Shown one piece after another: positions 43,477 to 54,745 of a DNA stretch of 64,000 nucleotides. Position 1 is the first letter of the stretch, and every line of letters starts with the position of its first letter. The translations under genes and the position numbers were made by a program. This DNA is from Boswellia sacra. Taxonomy: Eukaryota > Streptophyta > Magnoliopsida > Sapindales > Burseraceae. The notes beneath the pieces are model-generated. The model ran no database searches. It worked only from the letters and a program-made list of their open reading frames with translations, and was not told the origin of the DNA. Location: assembly GCA_013180625.2 (NCBI GenBank), contig SNVD02011027.1, positions 434,001 through 498,000 of the forward strand, given 5' to 3'.

Positions 43477-44081
43477 ATGGATACCATTCTTTCAAACCTT
43501 TGTAAACATTTTCCTTTTCTTCCTCCAAATGCATTACTCAAAATTTACAAAGCACGGTTTGAGAGGCTAAAATTGCTAGTGCTCATAGGTTTACCTGTTG
43601 ATCTACGATTGTTAATTGAAGCCAAAGTTTGATTATCTGGTGAATGTTTAAAAGCCATTGTTTCCTTGATGCCTGATTTGGGTAAAAGCTCTTATGCAAA
43701 AAAGCAAAGAGCAAATAAATTACAAGCTTGTCACAAATGTGCACGATGGACCTGTAACAAGCAATGTCGCTCTTTAGGATTTGCGTCTGTAAATTGAGAA
43801 GATAATATTCAGTTCAATAAGGATGGATTGAGTAAGGAGTCTCTAGATAATATCTTGTTGACTCTTGAGACGCATCCTTGCAGACTTGCGTATTAAGAGA
43901 TTTTAAGATTATGGACACAAATTCGAGAATGGCAGGAACACTATAGTCTCGGGAATTTGACTCAAAATGACCCTGTTTGTCAATGTATAAAAAAATTAGA
44001 TGGGAAGCATATCCCTAACTCATAGAAGGTATTTCAGCTATTACTGGTCGTAAAATCACAGGAAGATGTGAGCCACAATGA
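43477..44081 (+). pseudogene. Unrecognised extra ORF of Athila-3
   Basis: Starts MDTILSNLCKHFPFLPPNAL at the ATG near 43477 and stays open to a TGA at 43630. It then continues in the same frame with SGECLKAIVSLM, a Lys/Arg/Gln run, ACHKCARWTCNKQC (C-x2-C-x4-C-x3-C) and a Ser-Leu-Gly end, then DGLSKESLDNILLTLETHPC, and decays. Total about 200 codons. No named family is recognised with confidence. The basic run followed by a Cys cluster suggests nucleic-acid binding. A relation to the small Cys-rich nucleic-acid-binding proteins of plant RNA viruses is worth testing. It sits between integrase and the LOG-like frame. Confidence 0.6.
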
Positions 44082-44213
44082 CAACTACCTGTACATATGC
44101 ATGCTTGCCGTTATTTTTGCATTCCTATTTTTATTTTATTTTATTTATTTTCAACCTTGTTCAGACAAATAGTTGAGCTACTTATATAGATGTCATTATT
44201 GTAATACCTTTTT

Positions 44214-44231
44214 GCATTCTATAAATACATC
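44214..44231 (+). promoter_or_regulatory. TATA-like box upstream of the LOG-like frame (Athila-3)
   Basis: GCATTCTATAAATACATC lies about 50-60 bases before the ATG at 44277 and is identical to the box in Athila-2. The spacing fits a transcription start 25-30 bases upstream of the ATG. Confidence 0.5.
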
Positions 44232-44276
44232 TCATGTTCTTTATTTGCATATACATATTTAGTGAGTTGTATCAAA

Positions 44277-44922
44277 ATGGAGGGAACCTCAGCTCGTCGA
44301 CTCTAAAAAATATGTGTATTTTGTGGATATCAACTTGGTAAAAGTATAGCTTTTGTAGAAGTAGCTCATAATCTTGGTAGGGATCTAGCTGAAAGAAAAC
44401 TTCATTTAATTTATGAGGGAGGTAACCTTGGATTAATAGGGTGTGTGTCAATAATTGCATACGTAGGAGGAAGTAAAGTTTTAGGCATTATCCTTAAAGA
44501 TGTAATTAGCATCATTGGCAGAACAGTTGGGGAGGAATTACAGGCCTCATCCATGCATGAATGCATAGCTTGTACGATTTGAAATGCAGATGTCCTATAT
44601 TGCTTTACCAGGAGGCTTTGGAACAATGGAAGAAATCTTTCAAGTTGACTCTTGGGCCTAACTCAATATCCACCTGAAACATATAGGTTTTTTGAATGTC
44701 AATAATTTCTTTGATTGTTCATTGTGTTTTGTCAATCAAGTTGTGGAATAGAGTTTTATCTCATAATTAGCACAACAGATCCTTGTCCCTGCCTCAACTA
44801 CTGATGAACTAATTGATAAATTGCAAGCTTTTGTTTATGAACCTGACCCTGCAACATCTCAAATTGATAGGTAATTAGGAATGAGCAATAAGCGCAAATT
44901 GGATCTGACACTTCGTTTGTAA
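44277..44922 (+). pseudogene. LOG-like cytokinin phosphoribohydrolase captured by Athila-3
   Basis: This is the second copy of the LOG-like frame. The start is MEGTSARRL, with KICVFCGYQLGKSIAFVE, then LAERKLHLIYEGG and YVGGSKVLGIIL. The conserved Arg of SMHER is Cys here (SMHECIA). The nucleotide-binding/catalytic motif is intact as LPGGFGTMEE, the reverse of Athila-2, but follows a frameshift near 44585. The C-terminal ELIDKLQAFVYEPDP is kept. Several stops are present. Different lesions in the two copies mean each decayed after its own insertion, so the common ancestor had a longer, probably intact, frame. No intron is visible. Confidence 0.83.
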
Positions 44923-46283
44923 CTTTTCTTACTTTTGGCTTTGTTCACAACATTTTATTTTTGGTTAAGTGTCTTTCAGGCTTGTTTCTTTTGAATAACT
45001 GAAGCTTCAGGTGATGTCTTCTACACTTTCTCTTTCTACATTTAAACATTGAGGACAATGTTTCGATCTGGTTGGGGATAGATAGTAGGCATATGTTATG
45101 TTTTGCATTGCATTTCAAAAAAAATTGCTGAAAAAGCCAACCAACAAATCTATTAGTCTAAGAATGGCAGTATAAAGAGTTCATGATCTCTTGAGACGCA
45201 TTCTGGATCTATGAGATCAAGAATAGTAGAGTAGGGAGTAAATTTTTCACCTTTTGAAACAAATTCTAACTAGTTGATTTGTTTTTATTTTTGATTTTTG
45301 AGTTGTATTTCATGCACAGCTGTTCATTGCATATGTTCTCGGTAATTCTTTTGTAAATGGGTTTGTTTTTCTATCTAGGTATGATTTCAAAATTGTTGGT
45401 TTGAGTCACCTTTTTTATTTAGGTTATCAAAGAATGATTTCTGAAATTATTTTGAGCACGATGATAAGCTTGTGGTAAGATGGATGATTTGACGTATATA
45501 GCCAAGAGAATTCCCATGTTTAAGTTTACATTTTTCTAATCTCACACATCTTTTGTCAGTCAGTGGAGAGGTTGAGAAAACAGCTCACAAACTGTCATTG
45601 ATCCTTTGAATTGATTAATCTTTGTTTAGAATGTCATTACTAGGATTGAGGGATTATTTGATTGTTTAGCTAAAGGACGATTCAATATGAAATTTCAATT
45701 CTTGTAAAAACAAAACAAAACAAAACAAAGACCCAAAAAAAAAAATGAGAGTGAAAAAAAAGAGTCAGTTCACTTCACTAATGTTTTCATTCAATTTTAG
45801 AAGACAGAAGTTTTATGAAGTAGTCTTTCTCACCAAGCTCTATTTATTTTAGTTCACTCAAGATAAATGAAGTCCTAAAGCTTGCATGTTGCAAAAATGG
45901 TTTGACTCTAAAAAGTTGATTTTCCTATCTTTGGATCAATGTTAGTTTGTCTGTGTGTCCTTAAATGTGACCTTTTCTTGAGTGCTTATCTGTTTTCCAA
46001 CTCCATGAGAAAAATCCTAGCCTTTTTAAACAGTTACTTACCTATGAGGTTATGGAGTTGAGACTTTTACATGGAGTAATTTACAAGGCTATATGTGTTG
46101 TGGTTCGTGGTAAGAAGGTTTTGGCTTGATTCACACATGTTCCGTTTTGGAAGTTATGATTGAAATAACCTTTATAGCAATCGTGATCTTGAACTAACTT
46201 TTTGTTTGAAATGATGAAGTAGTTCTTCATATTTCATTTACCCTTGAATTGCTAGGGACTAGCAATAAGCTGGCTAGGGATTG
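44923..46283 (+). other. Athila-3 3' untranslated region, no gene seen
   Basis: The 1.36-kb counterpart of 30930-32285. It contains ACATTGAGGACAATGTTTCG near 45047 followed by GTTGGGGATAG, and an A-rich tract (45710-45760) matching the T-rich tract of Athila-2. It ends in GCTGGCTAGGGATTG, the degenerate polypurine tract at 46269-46283. Confidence 0.65.
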
Positions 46284-47684
46284 TCCTAAATGCATGAAAA
46301 TACACTCTTAAGCATAAATAATTAATGCTAATTGGTCAATATTGTAAAACTTTTATGATATTTTAGCATAATTATTTTGCTTATGCCTTTTTTTATATAT
46401 GTTTCATTTCTTTTGCAATTTTTTAGTCTTTATCTTGAAATAAAGTGTTGTCATTAAATTGTGATTAATGGAAATCAATTTGCAAGTTTAATAAAGTGGA
46501 CATAACACTCAATCTATAAATCAAAATGAAGAGATTCTTGAAACTGGAGCAACATGACTGAATCCTACACAAAATTGAAGAACAATCAAAAGCCCAAATC
46601 CAACATTTGATGGGCCAAATTTGAGACACAACAAAACTGAATTGTAATTGTTGCTCAGCACGACCCATGTTCGGTATTTTGACCATACTTAGAGAACACT
46701 TATCCAAATTGCATGACTCTAGTTGGATTGGAAAGATGAAACAAAAAGATACAACTTTCATGTTTTCCACAAAGCCTAATTCAATCGTTTTGGTAGTAAA
46801 AAATGTGCTGCAAGTTGGTGGAAAGTTTGGTGGCTGAACATGTGGAAGATTGGTCCATACTAAGTAGTTCCATTTAATCACCTATATAAGGTCAACTTGA
46901 AGAGTGGAATAAAAGAGGAGAAAAATCATTTGAATTCCATTATATCATTGTATATTATCAATCTCTCTTGTATTTTCGCTTTAGAAATGATAAGAATGAA
47001 TTGTAAGTTAGGCTAGAACTCTTGTTAAGGCTATAGATGAACATGTATGTGTAGTTTATCTATTTCTCCACTTTGGTTCTTCCTCCAGGGCTATAAAGTT
47101 TGTATGTGTAGAAATCATCTTGTGATTTCTCTTTAATCTAGAAATTATAATTCTTAATTTCATATAAATTCTGTCATGTTTTCTTTATGTGATTCGTGTT
47201 GAATTATAATTGTTACTGGTAGTTTCATTTTATGAGTTAATCTTTTACTGCAATATTGTCAATTGATATATTGTCGCTTTTGGATAACTTGTAAGGATGA
47301 ACATTGTTGATAAATATTGCTTGTAAAGAGTTTATGCATATCAACTACATGTATTTAACAATTATGCTTTACTATACATATTTTCGGATTGATTGTTTGG
47401 GCTGTGAAACTTTCAATTGAGTTATAATTGTTGAATCAAAGTAGGGATTAGATTTACAAAACATATAAGTGATTCTCGATACCTTACCTCTTAATTACCA
47501 TATATTGTTTTCAATTATTATACATTGTAGTCTCTTTATAACGAATCCCTTCAAAGTTAAAATTTACGTCTTTATTATCTTTTTAGTATTCTTGCTTCAC
47601 AAACCTTTTTTGTCGAAAGTCTCCTTGTGGATTCGACACCTCAACTTATACTATAATAACTACGGTATATTTTGGGTGTAAACA
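46284..47684 (+). repeat. Athila-3 3' LTR
   Basis: 1,401 bp, starting TCCTAAATGCATGAAAATAC (the first bases mutated from TGATAAA) and ending TTGGGTGTAAACA. It has a clear TATA box CCTATATAAG at 46881-46890. Followed by ACTAC of the target duplication. Confidence 0.88.
46881..46890 (+). promoter_or_regulatory. TATA box of Athila-3 3' LTR
   Basis: CCTATATAAG is preceded by a CATTTAATCAC block shared by all four Athila LTRs. The 5' LTR of this element has lost the perfect box, so only the 3' copy retains it. Confidence 0.6.
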
Positions 47685-49182
47685 ACTACGAAAGAAATGG
47701 GTTCAATACCTAAATGAATAGAAGTACCATGATATGCAAGTTACTTAGACAAGCAACTCAGTCTCAATGAAATTTAATGATCACTTGAAGCAACACGATA
47801 TGCTAAATGCCTAGATGAAGTTTCTAAGCAATAAAACATGCCAGAGGAAGGATAACCTTATAGATGAGGATTACCATAATAATAAGGGTTACTATAGTCA
47901 AAGATAGTCGAAGAACTCGATTGAGAAGAAATATTTGAGATGGTCAACCATACAAGAAGTGCAAGTACAGTCTAGACGACACTTAGCTCGCAAGACTTGC
48001 AAATTGCCTGGAACAAGTCAAACTTTTTCAAAGGAGCTCACATGGTTTAGATGGGACACAATAGTTCATAAAAAGAATATATTGCCTTGAAAAAGACATC
48101 CATCTTGAAGAAGGAATCTCTCTTGAAAAATATGTTTCTCTTGAAAAAACATCTACCTTGAAGAAGAAATTTCCCTCGAATAAGGCATCCACCTTAAAGA
48201 AGAATCATCCTCCAAGAAAAAGAAGGCATTCACCATTAAGAATGAATCTCCCTCAAAGAAAAGGAAGGCATCCATCTTGAAGAAAGAATCTCCTTTGAAG
48301 AAGGAATTTAAAGGCTACTCTAAAGAAAGGATTTTGAAGAAGAAATCTAATGTTCATCTACCACGAATATGAAATCTAAAGCAGATTAAAGAAGCATGGA
48401 GGATACTCGAAAGAAGGGCATGAAACCCAACAAATGCAAATTCTAAAGAAATAATAGAAAGTACGAAGGATACTTAGTCGAAGGCATGAAGAATGAGAAG
48501 GTCTAAAGACCACAAAGCAGTGCATGAGAGAATATTTTCCCAGTGGGCATGCATTAGAAGGAAACCCTAAGAAATAGGTGCACTTACAAGTGTTTTAAGC
48601 CCGTAGAATAGCCACAAACCCTAAGAAGACTCTCATTAAAGAGTGTTAAAAACCTTAAGAAGTAGATACACTTTAAAGTATTTTAAGCCCTTGGAATAGG
48701 CATAAGCCCCAAGAAGAGGCACACTGAAGAGTGTTAAAGACCCTAAGATGTAGGTGCACTAAATAGTGTTAGAAAACCGAAGAAGTAGGTGCATTAAAAA
48801 GTGTTAGAAACGTGAAGAAGTAGGTGCACTGAGGAATGTTTTATTCTAGCATCACAAGGATGCTTTCTAGCCCTTGAATGGGTACATCTACCCTTAGATA
48901 TGCATATTAGTCCTTATATGGACAAATTTTAGCCTTGGAAGGGGCACATTCACCCTTAGATGGGTACATCCGCCCTTGAATGGACACATCCGACCTTAGA
49001 TGGGCATATTAGCTGTTTAATGGGCACATCTACTTTTAAAATGGGTATCTCAGCACTTAAATGGGTTCACCTTTTTGTAGGAATAGAAGAGGAGAGAGAA
49101 ATGAAGACGAGATTGATGGAATGAAGACGAAGATGTCAAAATGGAAAAAGGAAAGATGAAGCAAGAGTACTTTGTTGATCTT
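47685..49182 (+). other. Tat-C 3' untranslated region
   Basis: No gene. It has a purine-rich repeat of about 36 bp ('cttgaagaagaaatc/tccctc' units, 48080-48330) seen only in this copy. Then come the two minisatellites of the Tat family: 'gtgcact-aagagtgttagaa' units (48570-48840) and 'gggcacatccgcccttagat' units (48870-49070). It leads into the LTR start at 49183, as in Tat-D. Confidence 0.65.
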
Positions 49183-51140
49183 TGTATCACTCAAACCTCT
49201 CCAAAGTAGGGAGTAAGCTATAGACACTAGAATTTTGAGGCTCGATGACAAAAGTAAAGATAGATGTCAAGTAAAGAAAATGACCAAAATGCCCTTGGAA
49301 GCTAGAGAGTAAAGGGGTAAGAAGGAATTAAGGAAAGGCTTTGAAAACTGACATGTGAATTTCAAAAATCATAGAAAATAATCTAAGAGAAATCTGATGA
49401 TGAATCATATACCGTTGGAAAGATGTAGATGTCTAGTTCTTATAGAAATTTATGGATCACAAATTAGAGTTGAATTCAAAAAGTTATGTGCAATTGAATA
49501 GGCTAGCATTGGAAGGGATTGCATTCAAAGTGACAAGGGGGCTGAGGTAAATAGTCACTTGACTGTTGACCAATAGCTGACTGGCCGGCGTCTACCATCA
49601 ATCACCCGGTTGTTGGTGGTGTATTTTTTGAAAATTACATTAAAAAATCTTCCTTTTTTATACTTTCTTTTTTTTTTTAGCGTAACCCTCTTCTATATAA
49701 ACAACCCTCCTCCTTACTTTGCAAGACACGCCGATATCCAATAATTCTCTCTTCTTTCTTTTGAAGACACGCTTGAGAATTCGAGCAGTCTTTTTCAGTT
49801 TCATATTTTTTGAGCGTTTTATATTGCTTTAAACCCAAAAAAGGTGCATCCTGAGAGTAGAATTCTCTTCTCCCTCTTATTATTCTTCTTTATTTTGCTT
49901 AGAATTAAGCATATTAGGCTTAGAATAAACATGTGTATGATTTATTTTAATGCATAGGAATGAGAATGCAAAGGGATTATTATGAATTGTTCTAACCTTT
50001 GTTTGTCTTGCAAGATGGATAAGCATGTTGAGATAAGTTTGTTATCCCTTATTTATTATAATCATGCTTAGGAATCTAATTTCTTTGCAAATGCTTAAAA
50101 ACATGCTTAGGAGCACATGATTAGAATCATAATAGGAGAAATTATATTTGCTTTAATATATGCTAGAAAATAGCATAGAATAGGTAAAATTATCATTTTG
50201 CCCTTGGAAGCTATGATTGATGTTGATTAAGGAAAGAATATGCCATGAATGCCATAATTACGCTAGAAATGCCATGATTCCTAACAAATTACTATGAATT
50301 ATGCTAGAATTGCTATAGGTAAAATACCATGGTAGAATTTATCAAATCTAGGCTAGAATACCATGATATTAGATTATCGCTTTGTACTCAATTTTAATTG
50401 ATTGATTGCTTTTATTTTGAATATGTATCATGTTAAGAAGTGAAATTGTATATTGCTATGCAGTAATGGTGGACGCACATTAATGGTGAGAAACCATCAC
50501 TAAGAATAAATGGCATAATGTATGAATTTACTTATAGAGGATCAATAGATGATGAATAGGCTTACATCTAGTGGTGAGGAATTCATCATCTATTAGGTCT
50601 CAAATTGATCATTTGTACTCGATATTTGAATTCATGGATATATGTAATATTGTTATAATTTATTGTTGAAAAACAGTGCGATGTAATCCTCTTATCCTTT
50701 CCCCATGTTTGATGGAAATGTAACTCTATTCTCTTTCCCCTTTCTATGGATGATCATATAATTGCTTTTTGATTGAAAAATCACCTCACACGATAAAGAA
50801 GATAAAAATGAAATGTGCACATAAAATCAACCATTTAAGCAGACTAAGTAACAACATGAGCTATTCCTATTTGGTATTCCCCAGTGAAGGTCGGATCTTA
50901 ATGTTGGTGGGTCAAATGGCTCGTATATAACTTCCCAAACCCATCTATGAAGGGATAAGGGTAATTTAGGTTCCAAAACACGGGATCAAATTGCCCCCAT
51001 TCATTCCTAATTGAATAATTGAGTGGCGACTACATTTCTTTAGACGTGCCCATGGCTCATTTGTGTTCTCTTGAGTCTCGAAAGAGGCTTAGACACAGTT
51101 TTGTGATTGCAAACACTCTAGCAGGATAAAAGCCCTATTA
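49183..51140 (+). repeat. Tat-C 3' LTR (full length)
   Basis: About 1.96 kb, from TGTATCACTCAAACCTC to the terminal GGATAAAAGCCCTATTA. It contains the GC-rich patch at 49530-49620 and a TATA box at 49693-49702. The next bases are not a new flank but the middle of another LTR copy (51140-52175), so two LTRs are head to tail. Confidence 0.6.
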
Positions 51141-52175
51141 AAAAACATGCTTAGAAGTACATGATTAGAAACATGATAGGAGAATTTATATTTGCTTTGA
51201 TATATGTTAGGAAATAGCACAGAATAGGTGTGAATTACCTTAATTGCCACATTGAATGCTTGGATTGGGCCAGAATGGCTTTATTTGATGTTTATTAATT
51301 GAATTAGGCTAGAATATATCATGATTCCTAAAAATTTGATATGAACTATGCTAGATTAGCAATTGTCATGATAGAGTTATCGAACCTAGGTTGAAGTGCC
51401 ATGATATTAGATTATGGCTTTGTTTGGATTCTATTAATGTATGAATATATAATTTGAATGTATTATAAAGTGTTATTAAATGATATTATCAAGTGATGGG
51501 GGACTCACATTGATGGTAAGGGACCATCACTTAGAATACTTGATCTAATGAATGAAATTGCTTGAAAAGGCTTGATAAATATTGAATAGACTCACATATA
51601 GTGGTGAGGAATTTACCACTTATCGAGGCTTGAGTTAATTGCTTACATGCAAATATATGATTTTATTATTAATAGATTTTGGAATATTTTACTTTATTGT
51701 CAAAGAACAAGGAGACATAATCCTCTATCATTTCCTCCATGTTTTACGAAAATGTAACTATATTCTCCTCCCTCTTTCTATGGATGCTTATATAATTATT
51801 TTTTGATTGAATAATCACCTCACATGTCTTAAAGAAGATAAAAAAGGAATGTGTGCATAAAATAAGCCACTTCAGTGAACTAAGTAACAACATGAGCTAT
51901 TCTTATATGGTATTCCCCAGTGCAGGTCAAATCTTGATCAGGTGGGTTGAATGACTTGTACCTATCTTCTCACATCCATCTTTGAAAGGATGAGAGTAGT
52001 TTAGATCTTAAAGCAAGGGATTAGTTTGCCCCCTTCATTTCTAATTGAACAATTCGGTGGTGACTCTTATTTTCCAGATGTGCTGATGGCTTGTTTGTGT
52101 TCTCTTGAGTCTCGAAGGAGGCTTTGGCATGATGTTTTGGTCGCAAATACTTTGGTAGGAGGAAATCCCCATTCA
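51140..52175 (+). repeat. Tat-D 5' LTR, 5'-truncated
   Basis: Starts within the LTR at 'aaacatgcttagaagtacatg' and repeats the order of 50090-51135, then ends GAGGAAATCCCCATTCA next to the primer site. It lacks about the first 900 bases, including the TATA box, so Tat-D has no promoter of its own in this LTR. Confidence 0.65.
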
Positions 52176-52178
52176 TAG

Positions 52179-52197
52179 TGGCAACTCTGCTAGGGAT
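52179..52197 (+). other. Primer binding site of Tat-D
   Basis: TGGCAACTCTGCTAGGGAT is a two-substitution variant of the TGGCGACTCTGCTGGGGAT site of Tat/Ogre elements. It fixes the LTR end at about 52175. Confidence 0.75.
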
Positions 52198-52964
52198 AAG
52201 AAAAGTTGATTCCGATGGGGATACCAAATTCTAATATCTCATATTGATATAATAAGTCCTTGTATCACTACACTTTGGCACACAATGAGCACAAACTGAC
52301 TGAACTAGCCATGTGGCATTAGCATAAGAAGTCTTTGGCTTAATTTGACCCCTAGATGACTCATGTTGGTGTCACCACCTTTGAGCACGTATCATTAAAT
52401 TGGTACAAAAAGAGACTGACCTAATGGGGCATCTCTCGCTCGAAGGAGTCTAGACCATTAGACCCTTGAGACTCAAGCTCATATAAATAACTCTAGAAAT
52501 TTCCAATAGGATGAATATCCAAAGCCTATGTTTAATTGTATGCCTATGGATGTGAATTCCCCATGATTAGAATAATGCCAGATGTTGAGTAACCTATAAG
52601 AATAAGATGGGGACATGTGCCATTTGTCAAGGTCATAATGACTTTTAAAAAACCATGTTATGATAATCATGAAGAATCCAACTTCAACATGAATGTTAGA
52701 ATTAGAAGAGAGAATCTCGTATTCCCACATCCCAAGATGATGACTTGGGAATGTGACTAAAAATCCTAGGAAACGAGACTCAAGCCCACGTGTGTGGGAG
52801 AAATAAGGTTGGAAAGTTGAAAGTGTGCCTATGCCCTTGTATGAGCATGCATCCTATCATGCATACATGCATGCATGCATAGCATTAAAACCTGTGTTTT
52901 GCAGCCATCATAGCTTGGGTGAGATGAGGTGGACATTTGACAGGGCAAGAAGAACCAGTTGACA
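52198..52964 (+). other. Tat-D leader
   Basis: Noncoding, matching 26560-27250 inverted, with the CATGCATACATGCATGCATGC run at about 52853. GTGTTTTGCAGCCATCATAG near 52905-52922 is acceptor-like, and its counterpart exists in Tat-A. Confidence 0.55.
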
Positions 52965-53235
52965 AAATGGCTGCCCCTAACAACAACAATGTTGAAATAG
53001 CTCAAGTGAGGGCTGACATCACCACGCTCCAATAACAAATGGCCCAACTCATCAAAACTTTCCTCCACCCGAGGGGAATGGTGGTAGATTTTACCATGAG
53101 AAGGAGAAGGAGAAACCAACCAAGAAAATAGTTAAGAAGGGCAAAAAAGTTACCAAAAAAGAAAACAAAGAAGAAGAAGATCAAGTGATCAAGCAATTGA
53201 AGAAGGCTCAAGCCAATACTAGCATTTAGGACTTG
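52965..53235 (+). pseudogene. gag: Tat-D gag remnant
   Basis: The N-terminus MAAPNNNNVEIAQVRADITT is followed by a stop, QMAQLIKTF and then a Lys-rich linker (KEKPTKKIVKKGKKVTKKEN) that normally lies after the capsid. Almost the entire capsid region is deleted. The element therefore cannot make particles. Confidence 0.75.
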
Positions 53236-53720
53236 CTCATCCTAAAAGCATAGCAAAGCCATGGCAAAAGCTTTGGTAGAAGTGGAGATATCAAATGCTG
53301 CTGCTACAAGTGAAATGTTGACTACCTTGATTGGAAGGGAACCCAATGGGGGAAAGAAAAAGGGTGTGATAACCTTCATTGATGAAGATCTGCCTTTTGA
53401 AAGAAGAAATCATAACAAGTTGTTGTTTATCACTGTAGAAATTGGTGGGAAGACATCTCTTTGTATCATGGTGGATAATGGGTCTGCTATTAATATTATG
53501 CCTATAAAGATATTGCACAAGTGTAGACTCAATGAAGATGAACTTGAGCCTTGTGAGATGGTGATTAGGGCTTATGGTGACTCGAAGAGGAGTGCCATTA
53601 GGTTTTTTAAGGCGTTAGTAAGGACTGGGCATCATGATAGAATTCACAATCCTTGACATTCCAGTTACATTTTCTGCCTTGACGAGCATGTTTCCATCTG
53701 CTTAGTGGAGTTCCTTCCAC
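53236..53720 (+). pseudogene. pol: Tat-D aspartic protease
   Basis: The open frame 53261-53656 has ITFIDEDLPFERRNHNKLLF, then LCIMVDNGSAINIMP (the catalytic D-S-G changed to D-N-G) and ILHKCRLNEDELEPCEMVIR. Protease comes directly after gag, as in gypsy elements. The change of Ser to Asn next to the catalytic Asp suggests reduced or no activity, although Asp itself is kept. Confidence 0.84.
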
Positions 53721-54745
53721 CTTACATTAGAAGAACCAATTCAACATGGATGGGGAGATTGTGACCATTTATGCAGCCTTGAAAATTACACTAGCTACTC
53801 TAAGTGTAAAGGTTGTAGAAATACCTTAGACAGAAGGGTTTCACATAGCTATGATTGGAAAAGTTAGCACAATTGTAGCAGGGATAATGAAGAAGTAAAG
53901 ATATTTGCCAGGAACTGGGCTTGGGAGGAATGGATGTGGTCTCCCATCTTTCACTGGTTTCAAAGGCCAAACTTCAAGAAGAGGTTTGGTTATGAGTCTG
54001 AAGGGGACGAAGAAGACTTTGAGCCCAAGAAGGGAATATTTATCAAATTCGTCAAGGCCTAAGATATGAAGTATGTAGGAGCTGCTGAACCATGGGTTTT
54101 TAAGGGAATATTGAAGCTCGAGTTTGAGATTTTCAAACACATCCTTTAGGGAGGAATGTCCAAGGGGAATTACTTGGTTAAAGAAATAGAGAAAATAACC
54201 ATCAAAGAGAAAAAGTTGCAAGATCAAGCACTGCCATTGATTCTGTATATTGACATTGCTACCTTTATTGAAGAAGAAATCAGAGATATATTTAATGTAT
54301 TTGTACCCAACCTCTTTGAATAAGAGGCATTGTTTACATTTCTAAATTTGATGAAATAAATAATCAGTTTGCTTGCTTGTGTGATGTCTTTCCTAATAGC
54401 ATTATGCATCATAATTTACATTTCACTAGCATATTTGGCATCCATACTATTAAAACTCATGAAATCAATCTTGATGCAATCAAGAAACCCATGAACATAT
54501 GCAGTACACTTGATACAACTCCTAAATAGAGAGAGATTCAAAAAATTACTATAGAAACATGGAAAAGTCTTCGCCTTGTCTTATGACGACATGCCTGGAA
54601 TTGAGAGAAGCATCGCTAAGCATACAATTCTAACTTCTATGCACATGAAGTTGGTTAAGTATAAACTAAGAAGGATGAGAACAAAGTGGGCTTAGAAAAT
54701 CAAAAAGGAAGTCTCAGAGCAAATTGAAACTAAGTTTTTATAATT
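53721..54745 (+). pseudogene. pol: Tat-D protease-RT spacer
   Basis: Low-quality coding traces with many stops. GYGLGRNGCGLPSFTGFKGQ-like sequence near 53900-53960 is a G-patch-like stretch often seen between protease and RT in Tat/Ogre elements. LSCLTTCLELREASLSIQF-like and MKLVKYKLRRMRTKW-like blocks lead into RT. Too broken to define a start or stop. Confidence 0.55.

Larger units (their letters stand above)
37017..47684 (+). mobile_element. Athila-3: near full-length Athila-like Ty3/gypsy element with extra ORFs
   Basis: 10.7 kb with two LTRs, primer site, leader minisatellite, gag, protease, a short RNase H remnant, integrase, an unrecognised ORF, a LOG-like ORF, a noncoding region and a purine-rich tract before the 3' LTR. 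RT and most of RNase H are deleted. The extra ORFs occupy the position where Athila elements are known to carry an env-like gene. All coding regions are broken, so it is not autonomous. Confidence 0.9.

Noticed and set aside
46465..46881. 138-codon minus-strand ORF
   Set aside because: It lies antisense within the Athila-3 3' LTR, and the corresponding frame is broken in the other LTR copies.
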